From: Bacteroidota bacterium
Lineage (GTDB): Bacteria; Bacteroidota; Bacteroidia; Chitinophagales; Chitinophagaceae
Direction: 5' to 3'
DNA length: 32,454 bases
Assembly (NCBI GenBank): GCA_029558715.1
Contig: JAKQEA010000150.1
Location: 1-32,454 of the forward strand
How positions within the stretch are numbered: the stretch's first letter is position 1; every line of letters starts with the position of its first letter. The notes below the pieces were generated by a model. That model was not told the origin of the DNA, made no database searches, and saw nothing but the letters and a program-made list of their open reading frames with translations. Position numbers and translations under genes: made by a program. Of this stretch, positions 26,336 to 32,454 are shown piece by piece.

Positions 26336-26794
26336 TTACCAGTTATTGGCCTGTTCAGTATTTAATCTTTCTGACACATCTTCCGGCTTATTATTCCGCC
26401 AATCGGGATCATATTTTACAAACCAGGATATCCAAAGACTGCGGCTGAGTCGCATAATCCAGGGTTGCAGCAGTATAAGTAGAACGGCATTGGAGACCAT
26501 CCAATAAAAAAAACGGCTGTCTTCAGTAGAAAAACCGATCAATACCCACCATGCTATCAGGCTTGCTATACTAATGGCAACTGTCAAAGCATAACTAACA
26601 TAACCTGTACCATAATAAAAACCAACTTCTATTTCAGTAGGCTGTCCGCATACGGGACAATCCTTATACATCTCTGTATTTTTTTTAAAACTGATCGTCA
26701 TTGAATTTTTAAAGAGCCTTCCTTCACGACAACGGGGGCAGTGGCAGCCTAAGGAAGAAGCAATGTATCCACGATTTGCTTTTGTATCAGACAT
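26336..26794 (-). CDS. DUF983 family membrane protein
   Basis: A 152-residue protein. Its N-terminal half has two Cys knuckles, C17-x-C19-x2-C22 (CHCPRC) and C46-x2-C49 (CPVC), which look like a zinc ribbon. Two or three membrane helices follow (about 60-120, starting after VGFYYGTGYVSYALT). This is the DUF983 layout; the function is not known. It is the last gene of a four-gene operon and begins 2 nt after the thioredoxin stop. Placement in a sulfide/respiration cluster is suggestive only. Confidence 0.9.
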   Translation of the reverse strand: MSDTKANRGYIASSLGCHCPRCREGRLFKNSMTISFKKNTEMYKDCPVCGQPTEIEVGFYYGTGYVSYALTVAISIASLIAWWVLIGFSTEDSRFFYWMVSNAVLLILLQPWIMRLSRSLWISWFVKYDPDWRNNKPEDVSERLNTEQANNW

Positions 26795-26796
26795 TT

Positions 26797-27123
26797 TTAA
26801 TTGCTGGTTATTTGTTGTTCAATAATTTTCTGTAATTGTGTTGCCTGCAAAACACCGGATTTACGCCAAACAGGTTTCCCCTTTTGAAATAACATCAGTG
26901 TAGGAACACTTTGTATATGCAAGGCATTGGCCGCAGCGGGGCTTTTGTCAATATCGATCTTCAGTATCCTGACCTTATTGCCCATTTTGGCATGAAGCTC
27001 TTCGAGCACTGGTTTCATCAGCTTACAGGGGCCGCACCATTCTGCAAAAAAATCAACCAGCACAGGAGTATCGCCATTAATGATTTCTCCAAAGCTTTCT
27101 CTTTTATTACTTGTTGTCTGCAT
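26797..27123 (-). CDS. trxA: Thioredoxin
   Basis: A 108-residue thioredoxin with the active site WCGPC (C30, C33), the buried Asp in VLVDFFAEW, and the cis-proline loop VPTLMLF. No signal peptide is present, so it acts in the cytoplasm. It overlaps the end of the DUF6132 gene by 17 nt and is followed after 2 nt by DUF983, so translation is probably coupled. In a cluster with SQR and a persulfide dioxygenase-like protein, reduction of persulfides or of the rhodanese-bound sulfur is a reasonable inferred role. Confidence 0.95.
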   Translation of the reverse strand: MQTTSNKRESFGEIINGDTPVLVDFFAEWCGPCKLMKPVLEELHAKMGNKVRILKIDIDKSPAAANALHIQSVPTLMLFQKGKPVWRKSGVLQATQLQKIIEQQITSN

Positions 27124-27316
27124 TTTTATCCTTTTTAAACATACTAAACAGTAATCCTCCCATCAAAGCGCCATAGGCAGTGCTGTTATGCCATTTGGAA
27201 GTAATGGCACAGGTACCACTGCTGCATCCGATTTGTTGCCAGTAAAGGTACCCGCCAATGGCACCAAGAATGATTCCAGCAATCAATAATTTATTATTTA
27301 GCACCCAACTCTTCAT
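27107..27316 (-). CDS. DUF6132 family small membrane protein
   Basis: A 69-residue protein with a hydrophobic helix (about 9-26) and a second one (about 47-60). Between them is the family motif [12 protein letters not shown], with C31 and C36. It ends with a basic tail. The family is common in Bacteroidota beside thioredoxin, rhodanese and sulfur genes; the biochemical role is unknown, but the conserved Cys pair suggests redox or persulfide chemistry at the membrane. It overlaps the upstream 84-residue gene by 23 nt and trxA by 17 nt. Confidence 0.88.
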   Translation of the reverse strand: MKSWVLNNKLLIAGIILGAIGGYLYWQQIGCSSGTCAITSKWHNSTAYGALMGGLLFSMFKKDKNADNK

Positions 27317-27548
27317 AGTCTATGTTTTCAGGTTTGGAAGGATTAGTTTTTTTGATTGGTGTATAACAACCACCTCCTGCACAACATACTCCATCGGTGA
27401 GCAGTGAGAATATTGTAAACAGACCACCTACTATAATTCCCGATGCCTGCCCTGATTCAACAGAGGAGTACAAAATTAAGCTACCCAGCCCAACTCTGAT
27501 GAACTTTAAAACTGTCCAACCGCTTTTGAGTTTTGAGACGATATTCAC
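27294..27548 (-). CDS. Small two-helix membrane protein with a Cys cluster
   Basis: An 84-residue protein starting at GTG 27548. Two hydrophobic helices (about 13-30 and 36-52) are followed by GVCCAGGGCYTP (C55, C56, C61) and an acidic C-terminus. It resembles the short YgaP/DUF2892-like proteins found next to sulfur-transfer genes, though I cannot be sure of the family. It is the first gene of the operon with DUF6132, trxA and DUF983. A Crp-like site and a -7 box precede it. Confidence 0.78.
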   Translation of the reverse strand: MNIVSKLKSGWTVLKFIRVGLGSLILYSSVESGQASGIIVGGLFTIFSLLTDGVCCAGGGCYTPIKKTNPSKPENIDYEELGAK

Positions 27549-27568
27549 CTTAATATGTTTATGTATGG

Positions 27569-27576
27569 CAAATTTC
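27569..27576 (-). promoter_or_regulatory. Probable -7 box of the small-protein/trxA operon
   Basis: GAAATTTG on the minus strand matches TAnnTTTG at seven of eight positions. It ends 20 nt before the GTG start. Its weak first base and the absence of a -33 element fit an activator-dependent promoter, and the TGTAACA element lies exactly 30 nt upstream. Confidence 0.5.
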
Positions 27577-27597
27577 TGTCAGTAGAATGAAGATGGA

Positions 27598-27613
27598 GGT
27601 GACAATTGTTACA
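27598..27613 (-). promoter_or_regulatory. Crp/Fnr-like 16-mer upstream of the trxA operon
   Basis: On the minus strand TGTAACAATTGTCACC is an imperfect dyad (six of eight pairs, core ACAATTGT). It is identical at 14 of 16 positions to the site before cydA and keeps the same distance to the -7 box, which places its centre near -41.5. Confidence 0.6.
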
Positions 27614-27633
27614 GTATAAGAAACCGGGATCTG

Positions 27634-28668
27634 TCAGTAACTCATTTCATCCAGTTTTACCTTTCCTTTGAAAGTCCAGAAAACGAAGCTGGTATAAACA
27701 CCTACCAGGGGTGTTCCGATTAAGGCTATGATTAAGAGTGTTTTCATTGTTTTTGGAGATGAGGCGGCATTCTGAATTGTAATGCTATAAGCAGCATTAT
27801 TACTTGCATATAACAAATTAGGAAATACTTCAATTGCGACTGCAATTAATAATGAAGCGATAGTAATGGAAGAGCTGATAAAGGCAAAACGATAATTACC
27901 TATTTTCAGCTGCCGTGGAATATTTGCAATAGCCAAAAGCATAATAGCAGGGAAAATAAAATATAGGGGATTACTTTTTATCCTGTCGCTAAGGTGAGGA
28001 ATATATAGTAAAGTATAGAGCGTTGTTAGCCCAAAAGCTAGAAGGAAAAAGACATTAAAGTTTTTAGCCAGTATCGTTAGTTTCGTATAAAGCCGGTTCT
28101 CGGTTTTCACGGCCAAGTAAATAGCTCCATGTGTCATAAATAAAGCTAAAGTGGTAACAGCTACCATAATGGAGAAGGGATTGAAAAAAGATAGAATACT
28201 GCCGGTAAATTCTTTTTGTTCATTCAATGGCATCCCCTTCGCAATATTGCCTAACATCAATCCTAATGAAAGTGTAACAATGATACAGGCAAATGAATAT
28301 ACCACATCCCAGGTCAGCCGCCAGATTTTACCTGGCTCTTTACTTCTGAACTCAATGGCTACAGCCCGCCATATCAATCCAATTAAGAAAATAAAAGCAG
28401 GCAAATAAAAAGCGGAGAATACTGCTGCATATGCTACAGGGAAACCAGCAAACAATGCACCACCTGCAATCACCAGCCATACTTCATTACCATCCCAGAC
28501 AGGGCCAATTGCATTTAGTGCAATTCGGCGGCTCGTTTCTTTTTTAAGGAACAAATGTAAAGCACCTGCACCTAAGTCAAATCCGTCTAAAATAGCATAG
28601 CCGGTGATGACCCCGCCAAATACCAGAAACCACCAGGTGTTGTAATCAATTCCTAAGAACATAAACAT
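27634..28668 (-). CDS. cydB: Cytochrome bd ubiquinol oxidase subunit II
   Basis: A 344-residue polytopic membrane protein with about eight or nine helices. The family N-terminus is present (YNTWWFLVFGGVITGYAILDGFDLG, about 9-33), followed by NAIGPVWDGNEVWLVIAGGALFAGFP (52-77). It is the CydB subunit of the quinol oxidase that reduces O2 to water. Its ATG overlaps the cydA stop by one base (TAATG), the usual cydAB coupling. The length is typical of Bacteroidota CydB. No CydX-like or cydCD genes are in the window. Confidence 0.95.
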   Translation of the reverse strand: MFMFLGIDYNTWWFLVFGGVITGYAILDGFDLGAGALHLFLKKETSRRIALNAIGPVWDGNEVWLVIAGGALFAGFPVAYAAVFSAFYLPAFIFLIGLIWRAVAIEFRSKEPGKIWRLTWDVVYSFACIIVTLSLGLMLGNIAKGMPLNEQKEFTGSILSFFNPFSIMVAVTTLALFMTHGAIYLAVKTENRLYTKLTILAKNFNVFFLLAFGLTTLYTLLYIPHLSDRIKSNPLYFIFPAIMLLAIANIPRQLKIGNYRFAFISSSITIASLLIAVAIEVFPNLLYASNNAAYSITIQNAASSPKTMKTLLIIALIGTPLVGVYTSFVFWTFKGKVKLDEMSY

Positions 28669-30055
28669 TATTTTGTCATTAATGGATTCTCTCTCTTGCT
28701 GGACATTTCTATTTCATTTCCGTTATCTGCCTTGTGCATTACGGGTCCGAGTTTAATTTTTTTATTCAGCAGGTATAAGAACAAAATAAAAAGAATGAGA
28801 TAAACTAACATAAACATGATAAGGGAAACCAACACTTGTTCCGCTTTTACTGCTTTGGATAAAGCATCAGATGTCCGGAGTAAATTATATACAACCCAGG
28901 GCTGTCTTCCCATTTCAGCAGCAAACCATCCTGCCTGGTTAGCAATCTGTGGAAGTAATACTGCCCATACAAATACAACCATCAGCCATTTTCTATTAAA
29001 CAAGTTCCCCCTTTTCCATTGCCAGCTTGCGTAAAGCGTTAATCCGATTAATGCCATACCAATAGCGACCATGATATGGTAGAACTGGAAGACCGCATTT
29101 ATCTGCGATGGCCTGTCTTCGGGTCTAAAGGTGTTTAACCCAGTAACTGGTGTTTTAAAATCCTGGTGGAGTAGAAATGATAACCCTCCGGGTATTTTAA
29201 TGCCGCTTGTAGTTTGCTTTTTCTTGTTGACCCATCCAAGAATATACATATCGGCAACCCCGCTACTGTCGAAATGACCTTCCATAGCAGCTAACTTAGC
29301 TGGTTGATTTCTGGCGACTCCTTCTGCGCTTTTATGCCCGGTGAGTAATTGGGCTAATGAAAAGATAGTGGCAATTACTAAAGCTATTTTAAAAGAGGGT
29401 TTTGCAATTTCAAGATGTTTGTTTTTCAAAAAATGTAATAAGCATTCACACTCATTACTAAAAAAGCACCTGCTAAAAAAGCGCCAACCCATACATGCAG
29501 CAATCTTTCCACACTGGAAGGATTAAAAACCATTGCCCAGAAATCAGTTATTTCAGCTCTTGCATTCAATCCTTCGCCCACAATATGATAACCCGATGGA
29601 GTTTGCTGCCAGCTATTAGCTACTACTATCCAGACAGCACTAAACAATGAACCAAGAAATACCATTAGCGCAGAAAAAAAATGAACTTTTGGGCTTACTC
29701 TCTTCCAGCCAAATAGAAGAATACTCAGAAAACCGCTTTCCAGTGCGAAGGCAAAAATTCCTTCTGCTGCCAAGGCACTACCGAATATATCACCAACATA
29801 TTTTGAATAAGTAGCCCAATTGGTACCAAATTCAAACTCCATAATGATACCGGTAGCTACACCCAAACCGAAAATCAAGGCAAAGATCTTTATCCAGAAA
29901 CGGGTCATGTCTTCATAAATCTTCTTACCTGTTTTCAGGTACATGCCTTCCATGATGACAAGGATAAGACCCAGGCCAATACTTAAAGGAGGATATATAT
30001 AATGAAAGGCGATAGTGAAAGCAAACTGTATCCGGGAAAGAATTTCGGTATCCAT
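28668..30055 (-). pseudogene. cydA: Cytochrome bd ubiquinol oxidase subunit I, split by a one-base frameshift
   Basis: Two overlapping frames together encode a complete CydA of about 462 residues. The first (29426-30055) has H18 (IAFHYIYPP, heme b595 ligand), the helix glutamates E98 and E106, and H187 ([12 protein letters not shown], heme b558 ligand), and stops at TGA right after NAYYIF. The second frame resumes [12 protein letters not shown] and carries the short Q-loop (RPSQINAVFQFYH) and EMGRQPW with the other heme b558 Met. The shift is in a run of six T on the coding strand (29428-29433); seven would restore one frame. All ligands are intact, so a sequencing error, a recent mutation or -1 slippage at TTT-TGA are all possible. 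Confidence 0.9.
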
Positions 30056-30082
30056 AGTTTTTGTTTCTTCGGAATTCTATTG

Positions 30083-30090
30083 CAAAGGTA
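30083..30090 (-). promoter_or_regulatory. TAnnTTTG -7 box for cydAB
   Basis: TACCTTTG on the minus strand is an exact consensus match 27 nt before the cydA ATG. The Crp-like element is 30 nt upstream of it. Confidence 0.62.
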
Positions 30091-30111
30091 TTCTCAAAAG
30101 TTGATGATAAG

Positions 30112-30127
30112 GGTGATAGTTGTTACA
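30112..30127 (-). promoter_or_regulatory. Crp/Fnr-like 16-mer upstream of cydAB
   Basis: On the minus strand TGTAACAACTATCACC starts 37 nt upstream of the first base of the -7 box, the same offset as in the trxA operon and the metallo-beta-lactamase promoters. It directly abuts the SQR terminator stem. Confidence 0.6.
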
Positions 30128-30128
30128 A

Positions 30129-30161
30129 ATTAAAACGGTTGCTTTTTGCAACCGTTTTAAT
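30129..30161. terminator. Terminator between SQR and cydA
   Basis: ATTAAAACGGTTGC (30129-30142) and GCAACCGTTTTAAT (30148-30161) form a perfect 14-bp stem with a 5-nt loop. It lies 22 nt past the SQR stop on the minus strand and separates SQR from cydAB transcription. Confidence 0.85.
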
Positions 30162-30183
30162 AGTTTTAAGCAAGGATGTGAAC

Positions 30184-31380
30184 TTACATTTTTCCTTTCA
30201 GTATCTTATGCCAGTATAACCAGGGGAGCACTACTTTTTTCATCTGGTACATACTCCACCTTTCTTTGCTTTGATCAAAGGGAAAGGTCTCCTGTGGTAT
30301 ATTGTCATAATCAAATTCTGCCAGAACAAGTTTCCCATAGCCCGTAACTAATGGACAGCTGGTATACCCATTGTACTTGCCGGCCAGCACCTGTTTGTTT
30401 ATTGCAGCAAGTAAATTTTCTACTAATACAGGAGCTTGCTTACGAATGGCAGCCCCGGTTTTACTGATCGGTAAACCGGCTGAATCTCCCAGCGAAAATA
30501 TATTTGAATACTTTACATGTTGTAGTGTATGCTTATCAACATCCACCCAGCCGGCGGCATTCGCCAATGTACTTGTTCTGATAAAATCAGGGGCACTTTG
30601 AGGCGGAGTGACATGAATCATATCAAACTCAACCCAGAATTCTTTGTCTTTGTTATCTTCTCCAATACCCACAAATTTTGCTTTTTTACCCAGCCCGTCT
30701 ATTTCTACCATTTTCACCATAAGGTTGAGCTTGATATTGGCTCTTTCACAAACCTTCAGTAAGGTCTTTTCATATTTGGGCACAGCAAATAGTTTAGCTG
30801 CGCCACTCCAGTATTGTATGTCAGCTTTATCAAGAACATTATGTTTCCTGAAATAATCTGCGGCCATGTACATGATCTTATGAGGGGCGCCGCCACATTT
30901 TACCGGTGTTTGCGGATTATGAAAGATTGCTTTGCCACCTTTAAAATTCTTTATGCATTCAAAGGTGTAAGGAGCATAATCAAAACTATAATTGGAGCAT
31001 ACATTGTTCTTGCCCAACGTTTCTTTCAGACCTTTTATTTCATCCCAGTTTAACTGAATTCCTGCTGCAATGACCAGGTACTGGTAAACTACCTGCTGGC
31101 CATTATCAAGTTCTACAGAATTAGTTTCCGGGAGCATGGCCGTTACTTTTTGTTTTATCCATTTAACTCCTTTGGGCATTACATCTGCTTCATTACGTTC
31201 TGTTTTTCGGATATCAAATACCCCACTTCCCACCAGAGTCCAGGCAGGTTGGTAGTAATGTTTACTGGCAGGGTCAATAATGGCAATATCCAATTGTTTG
31301 TTCCTGAGTAGGAGTTTGGCGGCAACAGAAATACCTGCATTTCCACCGCCAATAATTACGATCTGGTGATTAACCGGCAT
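30184..31380 (-). CDS. sqr: Sulfide:quinone oxidoreductase, mitochondrial (type II) like
   Basis: A 398-residue FAD flavoprotein of the inner-membrane face that oxidises sulfide to a persulfide and passes electrons to quinone. The FAD-binding GGGNAGIS is at 11-18. The two redox cysteines of the SQOR type are visible: C162 in TPVKCGGAPHKIMY and C342 in YTSCPLVTGYGKLVLAEFDY. The C-terminal ETFPFDQSKERWSMYQMKK also matches the eukaryotic SQOR pattern and supplies the amphipathic membrane anchor. It is not simply NADH dehydrogenase II, because both Cys motifs are intact. The gene is divergent from the persulfide dioxygenase-like gene, with 286 nt between. Confidence 0.93.
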   Translation of the reverse strand: MPVNHQIVIIGGGNAGISVAAKLLLRNKQLDIAIIDPASKHYYQPAWTLVGSGVFDIRKTERNEADVMPKGVKWIKQKVTAMLPETNSVELDNGQQVVYQYLVIAAGIQLNWDEIKGLKETLGKNNVCSNYSFDYAPYTFECIKNFKGGKAIFHNPQTPVKCGGAPHKIMYMAADYFRKHNVLDKADIQYWSGAAKLFAVPKYEKTLLKVCERANIKLNLMVKMVEIDGLGKKAKFVGIGEDNKDKEFWVEFDMIHVTPPQSAPDFIRTSTLANAAGWVDVDKHTLQHVKYSNIFSLGDSAGLPISKTGAAIRKQAPVLVENLLAAINKQVLAGKYNGYTSCPLVTGYGKLVLAEFDYDNIPQETFPFDQSKERWSMYQMKKVVLPWLYWHKILKGKM

Positions 31381-31493
31381 ATGACAAGTGTTTTAGAAAT
31401 GCACAGGTACATCTATTTCCGGAGGCCTTTGGTGACAAAAATCACTCAAGCCTTTGTAATGAGGAGAATCAATTAAGATTGACAAATGGGCGG

Positions 31494-31501
31494 CAAAGGT
31501 A
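31494..31501 (-). promoter_or_regulatory. Candidate -7 box for SQR
   Basis: TACCTTTG on the minus strand is an exact consensus match but lies 113 nt before the SQR ATG, implying a long leader. GATTTTTG at 31436-31443 (one mismatch) is a nearer alternative. No TGTAACA element is present at the corresponding distance from either. Confidence 0.42.
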
Positions 31502-31566
31502 TTTCGTTAAAGTAATGCTGGTTATGATTTGAATCAGTATTCAGAATGATAAAATTCATCTGTAAT

Positions 31567-31582
31567 TGTAACAGATAACACA
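31567..31582 (+). promoter_or_regulatory. Crp/Fnr-like 16-mer upstream of the persulfide dioxygenase-like gene
   Basis: TGTAACAGATAACACA keeps the TGT-N10-ACA core. It also forms the right part of a perfect inverted repeat, ATCTGT-N7-ACAGAT (31558-31576). The gap from TGTAACA to the -7 box CAATTTTG is 30 nt. Confidence 0.55.
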
Positions 31583-31603
31583 AATGAGAGCAGGATAGAA
31601 AAG

Positions 31604-31611
31604 CAATTTTG
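31604..31611 (+). promoter_or_regulatory. Probable -7 box of the persulfide dioxygenase-like gene
   Basis: CAATTTTG matches TAnnTTTG at seven of eight positions and ends 55 nt before the ATG. As at the trxA operon, the weak first base goes with an upstream activator-type site. Confidence 0.5.
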
Positions 31612-31666
31612 GTTCATTATAAAGTTATTTTTAAACCTGATTCAATAAAGTAAAAAATCATCAATT

Positions 31667-32454
31667 ATGAAAGTGGAACAAATTTACACTGGTTGCCTGG
31701 CCGAGGCTGCTTATTACATTGAAAGCAATGGTGAAGCGGCTATTATTGATCCCCTGAGGGAAACAAAACCATATATTGATAAAGCAGAGCGCAATGGTGC
31801 GAGGATAAAGTATATCCTTGAAACGCACTTTCATGCTGATTTTGTAAGTGGTCATATTGATCTGGCAAAAAAGACAGGGGCCACTATCGTTTTTGGTCCT
31901 ACCGCAGCACCTGCTTACGATGTGCATGTGGCAAAAGATGGCGAAGAACTACAGTTGGGAAATGTAAAACTAAAGGTATTGCATACGCCCGGCCATACGA
32001 TGGAGTCAACTACATATCTGCTGATAGATGAAAATGGGAAGGCGAATGCTATATTCACCGGTGATACATTATTTATAGGTGACGTAGGAAGACCGGATCT
32101 TGTACAAAAGGTTAAAGCAGAAATTACCCCCCAGATACTGGCAGGTCATTTATTCGATTCCCTCCGAAATAAGATAATGACTTTGCCTGATGAAGTGATT
32201 GTATATCCCGGGCACGGCGCCGGCAGTGCATGCGGAAAGAACATGAGCAAAGAAACAACTGATACATTGGGCCACCAGAAACAGGTAAACTATGCTTTAA
32301 GGGCCGACATGAGCAAAGAAGAATTCATTAAAGCTGTTACGGATGGACTCGTTGAACCACCTCAGTATTTCCCAATGAACGTATTGATGAATCTTAAGGG
32401 AGGAATTGCCAGCATTGATGATATAATTTCTAAAGGTAAACGTCCGCTTACAGC
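31667..32454 (+). CDS. Metallo-beta-lactamase-fold persulfide dioxygenase, probably with rhodanese domains (3' truncated by window)
   Basis: The frame is open from ATG 31667 to the window end (262 codons seen). The metal-binding motif is THFHADFVSGH (53-63), with further ligands in HTPGHT (H110), FTGDTLF (D133) and VYPGHGAGSACGK. The GDVGRPDL segment and the late GGIASIDDIISKGKRPLTA are typical of ETHE1/CstB-like proteins, in which one or two rhodanese domains follow; that part would lie beyond the window. The reaction expected is oxidation of glutathione- or low-molecular-weight persulfide to sulfite with Fe(II). It is divergent from SQR and shares a regulatory motif with cydAB and the trxA operon. 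Confidence 0.9.
   Translation, partial: MKVEQIYTGCLAEAAYYIESNGEAAIIDPLRETKPYIDKAERNGARIKYILETHFHADFVSGHIDLAKKTGATIVFGPTAAPAYDVHVAKDGEELQLGNVKLKVLHTPGHTMESTTYLLIDENGKANAIFTGDTLFIGDVGRPDLVQKVKAEITPQILAGHLFDSLRNKIMTLPDEVIVYPGHGAGSACGKNMSKETTDTLGHQKQVNYALRADMSKEEFIKAVTDGLVEPPQYFPMNVLMNLKGGIASIDDIISKGKRPLT

Noticed and set aside
29426-29492. Two separate functional cytochrome bd proteins instead of one frameshifted cydA
   Set aside because: The start of the second frame (upstream of LKNKH) is out-of-frame translation of the first; continuity of the CydA sequence across the T6 run is clear.
31661-31927. Minus-strand 88-codon frame near the window end
   Set aside because: It is the antisense shadow of the metallo-beta-lactamase gene, whose motifs are unmistakable on the plus strand.
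1-32454. CRISPR arrays, insertion sequences or prophage
   Set aside because: No regularly spaced repeats, transposase-like or phage-like proteins and no terminal inverted repeats were seen.

Overview
The window comes from a member of the Bacteroidota, most likely the Chitinophagaceae. The evidence is a fused MurF-alanine racemase, three secreted proteins with type IX secretion (T9SS) C-terminal sorting domains, the lineage's small DUF6132 and DUF983 proteins, and repeated use of the Bacteroidota -7 promoter element TAnnTTTG. Assignment below family level is not possible from the sequence alone. No insertion sequence, phage, CRISPR array or rRNA was seen; the one RNA gene found is a tRNA-Ser(GGA).

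Layout. 1-4.3 kb: a TerC-type membrane protein, murF-alr and lspA (cell wall and lipoprotein maturation). 4.3-8.6 kb: a large T9SS adhesin-like protein and a divergent PQQ sugar dehydrogenase-like protein, also T9SS. 8.6-12.1 kb: a doubtful small ORF, fumC and a secreted GH29 fucosidase. 12.3-16.5 kb: a minus-strand operon of circularly permuted ATP-grasp, alpha-E and transglutaminase-like proteins followed by an enoyl-CoA hydratase. The first three are a conserved set of unknown product. 16.6-21.9 kb: a stand-alone B12-binding protein, an aldo/keto reductase, a GT39-like glycosyltransferase, gltX and a polysaccharide deacetylase. 22-25.4 kb: a lipoprotein and an AT-rich T9SS beta-propeller protein. 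25.4-26.3 kb: tatD and tRNA-Ser.

26.3-32.5 kb is a sulfide and respiration block. It holds DUF983, thioredoxin, DUF6132 and a small Cys-rich membrane protein (one overlapping operon), cytochrome bd (cydAB), a mitochondrial-type sulfide:quinone oxidoreductase, and a divergent persulfide dioxygenase/rhodanese-type protein cut by the window end. A coherent reading is: sulfide is oxidised by SQR to persulfide and quinol, the metallo-beta-lactamase protein and thioredoxin process the persulfide, and sulfide-tolerant cytochrome bd reoxidises the quinol.

The most notable observation is that three promoters of this block (small-protein/trx operon, cydA, persulfide dioxygenase) each carry TGTAACA exactly 30 nt upstream of the -7 box, as part of a Crp-like 16-mer dyad centred near -41.5. 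This points to one shared activator. cydA itself is split by a one-base frameshift in a T6 run. In several genes (lspA, the B12 protein, gltX) the most upstream TTG start lies inside a TAnnTTTG box, so the true starts are downstream. gltX and the deacetylase appear to be transcribed almost leaderless.
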